Below, piece by piece: positions 26,521 to 35,417 of a DNA stretch of 64,000 bases (its first letter is position 1; each line of letters opens with the position of its first letter). The translations under genes and the position numbers were made by a program. Below the pieces are notes generated by a model. It was not told where the DNA came from, did no database searches, and was given only the letters and a program-made list of their open reading frames with translations. Source of the DNA: Mycolicibacterium helvum (lineage in GTDB: Bacteria; Actinomycetota; Actinomycetes; Mycobacteriales; Mycobacteriaceae); the NCBI RefSeq assembly GCF_010731895.1, contig NZ_AP022596.1, positions 558,001 to 622,000 of the forward strand. Reading direction: 5' to 3'.

Positions 26521-26535
26521 GAGAGTAGCGTTCTC
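26521..26535. promoter_or_regulatory. GAGAA-N5-TTCTC-like palindrome
   Basis: GAGAGTAGCGTTCTC matches nine of ten arm positions of the recurrent palindrome. It continues as TTCTCATATC, part of the conserved element seen at 26362 and 56184. A TTGACA lies 20 bases downstream. Confidence 0.4.
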
Positions 26536-26593
26536 ATATCAGAAAGGGCGATTCTTGACATTCGAGATCTGCTGGATCCGCAACGCTGCTGCG

Positions 26594-26761
26594 TGCGGAC
26601 GCCCCGTGGCCACGATCGATCTGAATCCCGCCGGGACTGACTTCTCCTACGTCGCTGATGTCACCGACCGCGCGCAGATCCACGCCACGCTCGCCGCCGT
26701 CACACCCGACCACACAGCGGTTCACGGCGTTGATCACGTATCGACACACACCGACAGCTAG
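26594..26761 (+). pseudogene. N-terminal fragment of an SDR-type dehydrogenase
   Basis: The frame encodes GRPVATIDLNPAGTDFSYV and then ADVTDRAQIHATLAAVT, ending in a stop at 26761. This matches the second and third strands of a short-chain dehydrogenase Rossmann fold (acidic residue after strand two, ADVTD after strand three). The glycine-rich start and the catalytic half are missing. It is probably the relic of an SDR gene next to the intact SDR at 26783. The call rests on pattern only. Confidence 0.45.
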
Positions 26762-26782
26762 CAACGAAAGAGAGGAACACCT

Positions 26783-27643
26783 GTGGGACGAGTCCAAGGC
26801 AAGGTTGCCTTCATCACCGGCGCTGCACGCGGGCAAGGCCGTAGCCATGCCCTGAGGTTGGCCGAAGAGGGCGCCGACATCATCGCCGTCGACTTGTGCA
26901 AGGACGTCGAGACCATCGGCTACAAGATGGCCACTGTCGAGGATCTCGAGGAGACCGCCGAACTGGTGAAGAAGACGGGGCGGGGCATCGTCACCGCACA
27001 GGCCGACGTGCGCGAGGCCGCCGAACTCAAACAGGCGCTCGAGCAAGGCCTCGCCGAGTTCGGCAAGGTCGACATCGTCGTGGCGCAGGCGGGCATCGCC
27101 GGAATGAAGGGCCAGCCGCCCCTGCAGGCTTGGTGCGACGTCATCAACACCAATCTCATCGGCACCATCAATGCGATCCAGGTTGCGCTGCCTCATCTAG
27201 AGGAGGGTGCCTCGATCGTCGCGACCGGCTCCACCGCAGCGCTGATGGACGCTCATCAGAAGGACAACCCGGGCGCCGACCCCGGCGGCATGTCCTACAT
27301 GGTCGCCAAACGCCTGCTATCCCACTATGTCCACGATCTGGCGACTGAGCTCGCGGTGCGAGGCATCCGGGCCAACGTCGTGCACCCGACGAACTGCAAC
27401 ACAGACATGCTGCAGAGCGAGCCGATGTACCGGTCCTTCCGTCCGGACCTCGAAAATCCCACCCGCGCGGACGCCGAACCGGTGTTCGGCATCCAGCAGG
27501 CGATGAAGGTGAATTTCGTCGAGCCGTTGGACATCAGCAACGCCGTCCTGTGGCTGGCATCCGACGAGGCGCGCTACGTCACCGGCATGCAGCTGCGCGT
27601 TGATGCCGGCGGCTACCTCAAGTGGTACGACTACCACGTCTAG
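26783..27643 (+). CDS. Mycofactocin-type short-chain dehydrogenase
   Basis: The 286-residue protein has the SDR cofactor motif TGAARGQG at 12-19, Ser150 in ATGSTAA and the YxxxK pair Tyr172/Lys176 in SYMVAK. The TGAARGQGRSHA block and the insertion at about 39-62 (CKDVETIGYKMATVEDL) mark the mycofactocin-coupled subgroup, whose NAD stays bound and is reoxidised through mycofactocin. It would oxidise an alcohol, perhaps one made by a P450. GTG 26783 follows an AGAGAGGA ribosome-binding site. It is followed by a ferredoxin and a P450 in the same direction. Confidence 0.88.
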   Translation: MGRVQGKVAFITGAARGQGRSHALRLAEEGADIIAVDLCKDVETIGYKMATVEDLEETAELVKKTGRGIVTAQADVREAAELKQALEQGLAEFGKVDIVVAQAGIAGMKGQPPLQAWCDVINTNLIGTINAIQVALPHLEEGASIVATGSTAALMDAHQKDNPGADPGGMSYMVAKRLLSHYVHDLATELAVRGIRANVVHPTNCNTDMLQSEPMYRSFRPDLENPTRADAEPVFGIQQAMKVNFVEPLDISNAVLWLASDEARYVTGMQLRVDAGGYLKWYDYHV

Positions 27644-27659
27644 CTCGGGAAGGGAAACT

Positions 27660-27857
27660 GTGAAGGTCCGGGTTGACCAGGAGCGGTGCCAGGGACACAC
27701 GCTGTGCGCCATGATCGCTCCAGATATGTTCCAGCTCAGTGATATCGATGGCAGTTCGTCAGCCGTCACCGAGGCGGTCCCACCTGACCAAATTGAGCTC
27801 GTTCGCGAAGCTGCGCACTCCTGTCCCGAACAGGCGATCCTCATCGAAGAGGACTGA
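27660..27857 (+). CDS. [3Fe-4S]-type ferredoxin, P450 partner
   Basis: The 65-residue ferredoxin has cysteines in CQGHTLC and a later SCPEQAI, i.e. the CxxXxxC(x)nCP pattern of mycobacterial P450 ferredoxins with His at the variable position. Three Cys ligands suit a 3Fe-4S cluster. It lies between the SDR and the P450 and probably feeds electrons to the latter. GTG 27660 follows GGGAAAC; the longer frame from 27600 overlaps the SDR end and is rejected. Confidence 0.9.
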   Translation: MKVRVDQERCQGHTLCAMIAPDMFQLSDIDGSSSAVTEAVPPDQIELVREAAHSCPEQAILIEED

Positions 27858-27899
27858 GGACCTTCTGCCCAACCATGAACTATCAAGGGAGACAATGCC

Positions 27900-29267
27900 T
27901 TGAGCATCGATGACGCCACCGGCGACACCGAGCGGAAGCAGCCGACCTATCACTTCGATCGGCATACGCCGGAGTATCGGCAGCAATTCGAGAAGATCAC
28001 CGAAGAAATGCAGTCTCGGTGCCCGATGGCCTGGACTGACGTCTACGACGGCCATTGGGTAGCCGCCGGCAGCAAAGAGGTATTCGAGCTGGCGCGGTGT
28101 CCGGCGGTATCCAACCATCACGACCTCACCGGCGAGACCCCCTACAAGGGCATCACGATCCCAAAGGCCCAGCGGGCGACCGTGGTTCGCGGCGGCATCT
28201 TGGAGATGGACGAGCCTGAGCACAGCGACTACCGCGGAGCGCTGAACCCGTACCTGTCCCCCGCCGCGGTCAAGCGCTGGGCACCGTTTGTCGACGAGAT
28301 CGTCCGCGCGTCTCTCGACGAGAAGATCGAGTCGGGGCATATCGACTTCGTCGACGACCTCGCCAACATCGTGCCTGCGGTCCTCACGCTGGCCATGATG
28401 GGCATCGAGCTGAAGAAGTGGCCGGTCTACAGCGAACCCGCGCACCTGTCCGTGTCCACCCCGGAACACTCCCCGGACGCCCCCCGCGTCGCGGAGATGA
28501 ACCGGCAGATGGGCCTCGACATGGTCACCACCATGATGGAGATCAGAGAGAATCCGCGGCCTGGCCTGGTGAACGCGTTGCTGCAGCTGCGTATCGACGG
28601 TGAGCCCGCCCCCGATCTGGAAATCCTGGGCAATCTCGGGTTGATCATCGGCGGCGGCTTCGACACCACCACCGCGCTGACTGCCCATTCACTGGAATGG
28701 CTGAGCGCGAATCCCCTTGAGCGCGAGCGACTCAGCCGTGAGCGGGACAAGCTCCTTGATCCGGCTACCGAAGAATTCCTGCGGTTCTACACTCCCGCAC
28801 CCGGCGACGGACGCACCTTCTCCGGCGACGTGGACGTCGAGGGGCATCAGTTCAAGGAGGGTGAGCGGCTCTGGTTGTCCTGGGCGATGGCCAACCGCGA
28901 CCCTTCGGTGTTCGAGAAGCCCAACGAGGTCATCCTCGACCGGAAGGGCAACCGGCACTTCAGCTTCGGAATCGGCGTTCATCGCTGTGTCGGGTCGAAT
29001 GTCGCGCGCACGGTGTTCAAGGCAATGTTGACCGCCGTGCTCGACCGCATGCCTGATTACGTGTGCGATCCCGAAGGCACCGTGCACTACGAGACCATCG
29101 GCGTCATTCAAGGCATGAAGCACTTGCCTGCCGACTTCACACCGGGGCCGCGTCTTGGACCCGGGCTCGACGAGACCCTGGAGCTGCTCCAGAAGGCTTG
29201 TGTAGAGCAGGGACTCGCGCGACCCATCACTGAGCACAAAGAAGCAGCCGTCATCGACTGGCGCTGA
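27900..29267 (+). CDS. Cytochrome P450
   Basis: The 455-residue protein has the I-helix GGGFDTTT at 251-258, EEFLR at 291-295 and the heme loop FSFGIGVHRCVGSNVAR with Cys363. The start is TTG 27900: an ATG five bases earlier is followed at once by a stop (ATG CCT TGA), and AAGGGA lies upstream at 27885-27890. It is longer than most bacterial P450s because of a 25-residue N-terminal stretch and a C-terminal extension. Ferredoxin and dehydrogenase genes directly upstream suggest oxidation of a hydroxylated substrate. A strong stem-loop follows. Confidence 0.93.
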   Translation: MSIDDATGDTERKQPTYHFDRHTPEYRQQFEKITEEMQSRCPMAWTDVYDGHWVAAGSKEVFELARCPAVSNHHDLTGETPYKGITIPKAQRATVVRGGILEMDEPEHSDYRGALNPYLSPAAVKRWAPFVDEIVRASLDEKIESGHIDFVDDLANIVPAVLTLAMMGIELKKWPVYSEPAHLSVSTPEHSPDAPRVAEMNRQMGLDMVTTMMEIRENPRPGLVNALLQLRIDGEPAPDLEILGNLGLIIGGGFDTTTALTAHSLEWLSANPLERERLSRERDKLLDPATEEFLRFYTPAPGDGRTFSGDVDVEGHQFKEGERLWLSWAMANRDPSVFEKPNEVILDRKGNRHFSFGIGVHRCVGSNVARTVFKAMLTAVLDRMPDYVCDPEGTVHYETIGVIQGMKHLPADFTPGPRLGPGLDETLELLQKACVEQGLARPITEHKEAAVIDWR

Positions 29268-29294
29268 CCTGTTCTGCGCCGAACCGTCTGAAAA

Positions 29295-29332
29295 CGACTC
29301 GTGGCCCCTCCTTTTGGAGGGGCCACGACTCG
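29295..29332. terminator. Bidirectional stem-loop terminator
   Basis: A perfect 11-bp stem, GTGGCCCCTCC (29301-29311) and GGAGGGGCCAC (29316-29326), with a TTTT loop, extends outward by six more positions with one mismatch. It sits between the P450 stop (29267) and the stop of the convergent repeat protein (29341). This is the strongest hairpin noticed in the window. Confidence 0.75.
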
Positions 29333-29340
29333 TTGTGAGG

Positions 29341-32300
29341 TTAGGCAGCACCCTTCTTAGCGCTGCCGCCGGACGCACCGGACTTCTTCGCCGAGGTGGA
29401 ACCCTTGGCCGAGCTATCGCTCTTCGCCGAGGTGGAACCCTTGGCCGAGCTATCGCTCTTCGCCGAGCTGCCCGACTCGGCATTCGAGGAATCCTTCGCC
29501 GGCGCCTTGGGAAGCGACGGCAACGACACCTTCGGTGGTGCAGGCAACGACAACTTCGGCGGTGCAGGCAACGACAACTTCGGCGGTGCGGGCAGCGACA
29601 ACTTCGGCAGCGACGGGGTCGACGCCGTCGTGCTCGGAGTCGTAGCCGCCGACGAATCGGCGGCCTTCTTGGCGGCCGTCGGTGCGGGAACCTTCAGCGA
29701 GACCGTCGGCGCATTGCCGGCGATGCTCGTTACCGTGTCGTTGACGCCCGCTGCCGTGGCGGCCGCTGCGGCACCGGCCGCGGCCAGCGTTGTCGCCGCT
29801 GCTCCGCCGCCGGCATTAATGCCACCACCGATGTGGATACCACCGATGTTGATGTTGATCGCCGCTGAGATGCTCGCGTTCAACGCCTTCGCGAATGCGG
29901 TCAGCTGAGCGCTGATATGCGCCCCTGCCGACGCCAGCGCGTTGACGACGGCCTCTGGCGACGGGAATGCAGCAAGTGCGGCCTTGATTGCCGTATCCAG
30001 TGCTGCACCACCGACGATCAGCCCGTTGTTGAGAGCGCCGATCAACGCATTGCCGGCTGCCACACCGGCATTGAGACCCGCCTGGAGCACCGCAGCACCG
30101 TTGTTGAACAGTTCCTGTCCGGCCGCAAGTGCCGTCTGAAGGCCACCGCCGACTGCTCCGGAGAGCGCATCCACGAACACCGCCGGGTTCGGGAACGCTG
30201 CCACGGCCGCGTTGAACGCCGCGGCGAGTGTCGCACCGCCGTTCGCCAGCGCGTCGATGATCGCCTGTGCCCCATCGAGGTTCAGGTTGAGCGCGGCCTG
30301 CAACGCAAGCCCGAGGTTGACATTGATGTTACCGAGAGCGTCGACGAACGCGTTGATGAACGCCGCCGGGTTCGGGAAGGCCGCCAGCGCCGCCTGGAAC
30401 GCCGCCGCCAGCGCGCTTGCCGGATTGCCGAGTGCGTTGAGCAGCGCCTGGAAAGCCGTCGACCCAGCCGCGATGCCAGCCTGGATCGTGTCGGCCAGTT
30501 GGCCGGTGAACGTGGTGAACGCGTTCGCCAGGATGCCCAGCGTTGGGTTGATCGCCCCCAACGCGTTGGCGAATGCCGCCACGAAGGCCTGTGGGCTCGG
30601 GAAGTTGGCCAGTGCGGCGTTGAACGCCGCGGCCAGTTTCGCCCCACCGGAGATCAGGGCGTTCAGGAACGCCTGTGGTCCGTCGATCGCCACGTTGAGC
30701 ACTGCCTGCAAGGCCAGCCCGAGGTTGACATCGATATTGCCGAACGCCTGCACCAACGCATTGATGAACGCCGCCGGGTTCGGGAACGCCGCCAACGCCG
30801 CCTGGAACGCCGCCGCCAGAGCACTAGCAGGGTTGCCCAGCGCATTGAGCAGCGCCTGGAAACCGGTGAGCCCGGCCGCAATTCCCGCCTGGAGCGTCGC
30901 ATTCAACTGACCCGTGAACGTCGTGAACGCGTTCGCCAACACGCCGAGGGTCGGGTTGATCGCCGCGAGTGCACCGGTCAGTGCCGCGACGAACGCCGCC
31001 GGGCTCGGGAAGTTGGCCAGTGCGGCGTTGAACGCCGCGGCCAGTGTCGCCCCACCGGAGATCAGGGCGTTCAGGAACGCCTGTGGTCCGTCGATCGCCA
31101 CGTTGAGCACTGCCTGCAAGGCCAGCCCGAGGTTGACATCGATATTGCCGAACGCCTGCACCAACGCATTGATGAACGCCGCCGGGTTCGGGAACGCCGC
31201 CAACGCCGCCTGGAACGCCGCGAACAAGGCACTAGCCGGATTACCGAGCGCATTGAGCAGCGCCTGGAAACCGGTGAGCCCGGCCGCAATTCCCGCCTGG
31301 AGCGTCGCATTCAACTGACCCGTGAACGTCGTCAGCGCATTGGCCAGCACGCCGAGGGTCGGGTTGATCGCCGCGAGTGCACCGGTCAGTGCCGCGACGA
31401 ACGCCGCCGGGCTCGGGAAGTTGGCCAGTGCGGCGTTGAACGCCGCGGCCAGTTTCGCCCCACCGGAGATCAGGGCGTTCAGGAACGCCTGCGGTCCGTC
31501 GATCGCCACGTTGAGCACTGCCTGCAAGGCCAGCCCGAGGTTGACATCGATATTGCCGAACGCCTGCACCAACGCATTGATGAACGCCGCCGGGTTCGGG
31601 AACGCCGCCAACGCCGCCTGGAACGCCGCCGCCAGAGCACTAGCAGGGTTGCCCAATGCGTTGAGCAGCGCCTGGAAACCGGTGAGCCCGGCCGCAATTC
31701 CCGCCTGGAGCGTCGCATTCAACTGACCCGTGAACGTCGTGAACGCGTTCGCCAACACGCCGAGGGTCGGGTTGAACGCCGCCAACGCACCGACGAACGC
31801 GTCGACGAAGGCCTGTGGGGACGGGAAGTTGGCCAGTGCGGCGTTGAACGCCGCGGCCAGTTTCGCCCCACCGGAGATCAGGGCGTTCAGGAACGCCTGC
31901 GGTCCGTCGATCGCCACGTTGAGCACTGCCTGCAAGGCCAGCCCGAGGTTGACATCGATATTGCCGAACGCCTGCACCAACGCATTGATGAACACCGCCG
32001 GGTTCGGGAACGCCGCCAACGCCGCCTGGAACGCCGCGAACAAGGCACTAGCCGGATTACCGAGCGCATTGAGCAACGCCTGGAAACCGGTGAGCCCGGC
32101 CGCAATTCCCGCCTGGAGGGTCACAGCCAGTTGGCCGGTGAACGTGGTGAACGCGTTCGCCAACACGCCGAGGGTCGGGTTGATCGCCGCGAGTGCACCG
32201 GTCAGTGCCGCGACGAACGCCGCCGGGCTCGGGAAGTTGGCCAGTGCGGCGTTGAACGCCGCGGCCAGTTTCGCCCCACCGGAGATCAGGGCGTTCAGGA

Positions 32301-33207
32301 ACGCCTGCGGTCCGTCGATCGCCACGTTGAGCACTGCCTGCAAGGCCAGCCCGAGGTTGACATCGATATTGCCGAACGCCTGCACCAACGCATTGATGAA
32401 CACCGCTGGATTCGGGAACGCCGCCAACGCCGCCTGGAACGCCGCGAACAAGGCACTAGCCGGATTACCGAGCGCATTGAGCAACGCCTGAAAGCCGGTG
32501 AGCCCGGCCGCAATTCCCGCCTGGAGCGTCGCATTCAACTGACCCGTGAACGTCGTGAACGCGTTGGCAAGGATGCCCAGAGTCGGGTTAACCGCTGCAA
32601 GCGCACTGGTAAGCGCCCCAACGAAGTCTGCCGGGCTCGGGAATGCGGCCACCGCAGCATTGAACGCCGCGGCCAGCGTGGCACCGCCGGCGAGGAGAGC
32701 GTTGGCCAAATCCGCCGCACCCTGGATACTGACGTTGAGCGCAGCCTGCAGGGCCAGCCCGAGGTTGATGTTGACATTGCCGAACGCCTGCACGAGGGCG
32801 TTGATGAAGATCTGCGGCTCCGGGAAGGCAGCCAACGCATTGTTGACGGCGTGGGCAAGGGCGCTTGCGCTGTTGAGCAGACCGTCGACGACCGACTGCA
32901 CCGCGGTGTTACCCGAACCGATTCCGGCGATCAGGGCGGCTTGCAGCGCGTCGCCCAGCTGAGTGATCACGGTATCGGCAGCGCCGTTGAGGGCATTGAG
33001 CCCGCCGCGCACTCCGTTCCAGCCCTCGTTGATCGCCTGGATCACCTCTGTCAGCGTGGACAGCGACACGTCGGCCAGAGCCGACAGCGCCCGGTCTTGG
33101 GCGAAGTGCAGGTTAGGTGGTGTCACCTGAATGGGCGCCAGCGCAATCGCGCTCGCGCCAAATACTGCCACCCCCGCGGTCAGATATGACCGAACAGCAA
33201 CGTCCAT
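29341..33207 (-). CDS. Large exported alanine-rich repeat protein
   Basis: The product has 1288 residues. The N-terminus (MDVAVRSYLTAGVAVFGASAIALAP) looks like a signal or anchor sequence. The body is seven copies of a 136-residue unit with ALAAFPNP, INALVQAFGN, NLGLALQA and NPTLGVLANAFTTF blocks; the middle five are almost identical. A Pro/Ser segment with repeated LSLPAPPK follows, and the C-terminus is Ser/Lys/Ala rich (SSAKGSTSAKSDSSAK), ending AKKGAA, like the basic tails of mycobacterial adhesins. It is probably a cell-envelope or surface protein; I do not recognise a named family. ATG 33207 follows GAAGGGA. Confidence 0.8.
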   Translation of the reverse strand: MDVAVRSYLTAGVAVFGASAIALAPIQVTPPNLHFAQDRALSALADVSLSTLTEVIQAINEGWNGVRGGLNALNGAADTVITQLGDALQAALIAGIGSGNTAVQSVVDGLLNSASALAHAVNNALAAFPEPQIFINALVQAFGNVNINLGLALQAALNVSIQGAADLANALLAGGATLAAAFNAAVAAFPSPADFVGALTSALAAVNPTLGILANAFTTFTGQLNATLQAGIAAGLTGFQALLNALGNPASALFAAFQAALAAFPNPAVFINALVQAFGNIDVNLGLALQAVLNVAIDGPQAFLNALISGGAKLAAAFNAALANFPSPAAFVAALTGALAAINPTLGVLANAFTTFTGQLAVTLQAGIAAGLTGFQALLNALGNPASALFAAFQAALAAFPNPAVFINALVQAFGNIDVNLGLALQAVLNVAIDGPQAFLNALISGGAKLAAAFNAALANFPSPQAFVDAFVGALAAFNPTLGVLANAFTTFTGQLNATLQAGIAAGLTGFQALLNALGNPASALAAAFQAALAAFPNPAAFINALVQAFGNIDVNLGLALQAVLNVAIDGPQAFLNALISGGAKLAAAFNAALANFPSPAAFVAALTGALAAINPTLGVLANALTTFTGQLNATLQAGIAAGLTGFQALLNALGNPASALFAAFQAALAAFPNPAAFINALVQAFGNIDVNLGLALQAVLNVAIDGPQAFLNALISGGATLAAAFNAALANFPSPAAFVAALTGALAAINPTLGVLANAFTTFTGQLNATLQAGIAAGLTGFQALLNALGNPASALAAAFQAALAAFPNPAAFINALVQAFGNIDVNLGLALQAVLNVAIDGPQAFLNALISGGAKLAAAFNAALANFPSPQAFVAAFANALGAINPTLGILANAFTTFTGQLADTIQAGIAAGSTAFQALLNALGNPASALAAAFQAALAAFPNPAAFINAFVDALGNINVNLGLALQAALNLNLDGAQAIIDALANGGATLAAAFNAAVAAFPNPAVFVDALSGAVGGGLQTALAAGQELFNNGAAVLQAGLNAGVAAGNALIGALNNGLIVGGAALDTAIKAALAAFPSPEAVVNALASAGAHISAQLTAFAKALNASISAAININIGGIHIGGGINAGGGAAATTLAAAGAAAAATAAGVNDTVTSIAGNAPTVSLKVPAPTAAKKAADSSAATTPSTTASTPSLPKLSLPAPPKLSLPAPPKLSLPAPPKVSLPSLPKAPAKDSSNAESGSSAKSDSSAKGSTSAKSDSSAKGSTSAKKSGASGGSAKKGAA
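29391..29466. repeat. 36-bp tandem repeat in the C-terminal coding end
   Basis: Two consecutive copies of a 36-base unit beginning CGAGGTGGAACCC encode the KGSTSAKSDSSA repeats of the large protein's tail. A few further bases of a third copy follow before divergence. Such units can expand or contract by slippage. Confidence 0.7.
29535..29604. repeat. 24-bp tandem repeat (LSLPAPPK coding)
   Basis: About three copies of a 24-base unit containing GCAACGACAACTTCGGCGG encode LSLPAPPK repeats between the Ala-rich body and the basic tail of the large protein. The last copy has two or three base changes. Confidence 0.7.
30181..32950. repeat. Seven tandem copies of a 408-bp coding repeat
   Basis: The same landmark (CACCAACGCATTGATGAAC or its variant) occurs at 30343, 30751, 31159, 31567, 31975, 32383 and 32791, always exactly 408 bases apart. 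The middle five copies are nearly identical at the DNA level; the outer two have diverged. Copies encode 136 residues each of the large envelope protein. Outer limits are approximate. Strong internal identity suggests recent duplication or gene conversion. Confidence 0.9.
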
Positions 33208-34238
33208 GACTATCCCTTCAAATGGCTGTGCCCCCGACATCGGCGAACTTACCTGAGAAGAACCTAAGTAGCCAAGCAGTTGTTCTGAGATTTCCATGGT
33301 TGCTGTGTCGTCCGAGTTAACGAATACAGCAGCATTAGCTGAACGGTAATTAGCTACGCTTATTTAACGCACTTGCATATTTATCGACAGCAAAGAATGG
33401 AACGTCTGCTGCCGGCTCCGAGCCCCAGAGGGATCAAGATCCTCCTGGGGCCGGCCCGTTCCGCTGCTGGACGTCGTCAAACCCAGTGACTCCTGGTACG
33501 AACGTGGTCGGCAGCTGCGCCCGGCCTCGCCCAGCGTTGGCCTACCAATCCGATGCGCCCGACGGTCACACAGCAAGTGATCCGGGTTCCGTGGCCGCCC
33601 AAGCGCTCGTTCGCCACGTCCAACGTGCAGCGAGGACCAGTTCAGGAAATATTCACAGAGATTCACAGCGGGCGACACGCCCGCTGTGGCGCGAGAGCGC
33701 CTCCCCGGCTTGTGGTCCGGCACCATCGGACCACCCTCAATCCACAGGCCCAGGCCCATGGCACGCCAGTTTGGAAGATCACGGTTTGAACCGCGGCGCG
33801 GCTGGGAACAAAGTGGTCAGTGAGTTCAGCCCGGCCAGGCCAAGACGGGTCAGACCAGCCTTGAGCGCACAGCGTCGCCAGCCAAGCGAGCGACCATTGA
33901 ATTTACCTGCGCGCCACATAGTTGGTATTCGCTGTCAATTTTTCTGAATGAGCGCTTTGATTGATCCATGAGTTAACTGCGTGCCAACAGGCCGAATCTC
34001 TGGCATGGGTTAACCTAGAAAATCCTGAGAGTTCGATCATCGGCCCCTGAACCCGTCCAGCAAACATTGGATGACGACCGGTGGCTGGGTGGTGCACCAG
34101 TGCTCCGGCGCACGGACAGGTCGGGGTTATACCGAACGCCGCGCCACAATTAACCTCGGCGCAGAGTACCGACGCGACCAGCACACCGTCGCCCATGAGG
34201 TGCGGCCACGACGAGCAGACGAGCCCGAACTTCCCGCC
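33208..34238. other. About 1 kb without a recognisable gene
   Basis: No frame here shows a recognisable protein, a plausible ribosome-binding site or a tRNA-like fold. The ends are AT-rich for this genome (33300-33380 and 33890-34060). It contains the upstream region of the large repeat protein, a perfect hairpin at 33664-33688, and a direct repeat CATGRGTTAAC at 33967-33977 and 34004-34014. It may be decayed sequence or a long regulatory region. Confidence 0.5.
33664..33688. other. Perfect 11-bp inverted repeat hairpin
   Basis: CACAGCGGGCG and CGCCCGCTGTG pair perfectly around an ACA loop. No T run follows on either strand, and it is 550 bases beyond the nearest stop codon (34239), so it is not clearly a terminator of a gene here. 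Confidence 0.5.
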
Positions 34239-35417
34239 CTATTTACCGCGGGGCAGGCCCAGCACCTGCTGGGCGATGATGTTGCGCTGAATCTCCGAGG
34301 TTCCCCCGGCGATCGTGCCCGAAAAGCTTCGCGCATGACGCTCGAACCAGCTGGCGAAGTAGTGGTCCAGATTCATGTGGGCATATGGTCCCGTGCTGCA
34401 CGGATGCACAAGCCCATCGGAACCTGCTGCCGCAAGCGCATATTCGGATGCCCGAAGCTCGGCTTCGGATCCGAACAGCTTGACCACGGAGACCGACGCC
34501 ACGTCGGATTCACCACGCGCGGCCTTCGCCAGTCCTGAGGAACCCATCAGGCGCAATGCCTGGTAGTCCATGATCATCGACGCGTACTGGTCTTTTTCCA
34601 GCGGCGTCTTCGGCTCGAAGTCGCCGATCATATTGGCGATGCGGTCGGCGAATCCCAGCCACATCATCGTGCGTTCGTGGCCCAACGATCCGTTGGCCAC
34701 GCCCCAACCGCCGTTGAGCGGGCCGACCAGATTTTCAGCCGGCACCCGCACGTCGGTGAAGAACACCTCGTTGAAATCCTTGTCGTCGATCCCGCAGATC
34801 GACGCGAACGGCCGGCAGACCACCCCGGGGAGGTCGGTCGGGATGATCAGCACGCTGATGCCCTTGTGCTTGGGCGCATCCGGATCGGTACGAACGAACG
34901 TCAACAGGAAGTCGGCATCGTGCGCACCAGATGTCCACACCTTCTGGCCGTTGACCACGAAATCGTCGCCGTCGCGTACCGCGCGGGTTCGCAGTGAGGC
35001 CAGATCCGATCCTGCGCTCGGCTCGCTCATGCCCAGCGACGCGGTCTTCTCACCCTTGAGGACCGGCACCGCCCAGCGGTGCTTCTGCTCATCGGATCCG
35101 GCCGAGATCAGCGACGCCGCAATGATATTGACACCCTGCGGATTGAAGCTGTGATAGATCCGCCGCTTGCACAGTTCCTCAAGATGCACGAACTGCTGCA
35201 GGATCGAGGCGTTGCGGCCACCGAACTCGGGCGGCTGGGCGGGCAACAGCCAACCGTTGTCGAACAGCAGCCGTTGCCAGCGCCGCGCCCAGGCCGGCAT
35301 GTGCGACACCGACCGTGGCCGCTCGAGGGTCTGCGCCTCGGTGGGCAGATTGGCGTCCAGGAACGCGCTGAACTCGTCGCGGAAGGACTCGACCTCGGGA
35401 TCGAATGAAAGCTGCAT
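34239..35417 (-). CDS. Acyl-CoA dehydrogenase, large partner
   Basis: The 392-residue protein has the ACAD flavin/substrate blocks LGMSEPSAGSDLASLRT near 128-144 and VVNGQKVWTSGAHDADF near 154-170, and a GTSEIQRNIIAQQVLGLPR C-terminus with the usual position for flavin contacts. It oxidises an acyl-CoA to an enoyl-CoA. The gene directly follows a shorter ACAD-like gene, the arrangement of heteromeric mycobacterial ACADs acting on steroid side chains (FadE26-27 and FadE28-29 type). The substrate is unknown. Confidence 0.9.
   Translation of the reverse strand: MQLSFDPEVESFRDEFSAFLDANLPTEAQTLERPRSVSHMPAWARRWQRLLFDNGWLLPAQPPEFGGRNASILQQFVHLEELCKRRIYHSFNPQGVNIIAASLISAGSDEQKHRWAVPVLKGEKTASLGMSEPSAGSDLASLRTRAVRDGDDFVVNGQKVWTSGAHDADFLLTFVRTDPDAPKHKGISVLIIPTDLPGVVCRPFASICGIDDKDFNEVFFTDVRVPAENLVGPLNGGWGVANGSLGHERTMMWLGFADRIANMIGDFEPKTPLEKDQYASMIMDYQALRLMGSSGLAKAARGESDVASVSVVKLFGSEAELRASEYALAAAGSDGLVHPCSTGPYAHMNLDHYFASWFERHARSFSGTIAGGTSEIQRNIIAQQVLGLPRGK

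Larger units (their letters stand above)
26339..26782. other. Divergent intergenic region with operators and remnant
   Basis: The 444 bases between the aldehyde dehydrogenase (minus) and the SDR (plus) hold no complete gene. They contain a conserved ATTCTCATATCCGG element, a palindrome at 26431-26448, a GAGAG-N5-TTCTC site at 26521-26535, a TTGACA at 26555-26560, and an SDR-like coding remnant from about 26594. Each is described separately. Confidence 0.7.

Noticed and set aside
30181..32950. Regular repeats considered as a CRISPR array
   Set aside because: The units are 408 bp, contiguous and coding, with no unique spacers and no cas genes.
29917..33189. A 1090-codon open frame on the plus strand through the repeat protein
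   Set aside because: It is antisense to the repeat coding region, its product is Arg/Glu/Gln-rich with no known pattern, and it exists because the repeats lack stop codons in that frame.
33364..33947. Open frames on both strands in the gene-poor gap
   Set aside because: No ribosome-binding sites, no recognisable domains and overlapping opposite frames of similar length.
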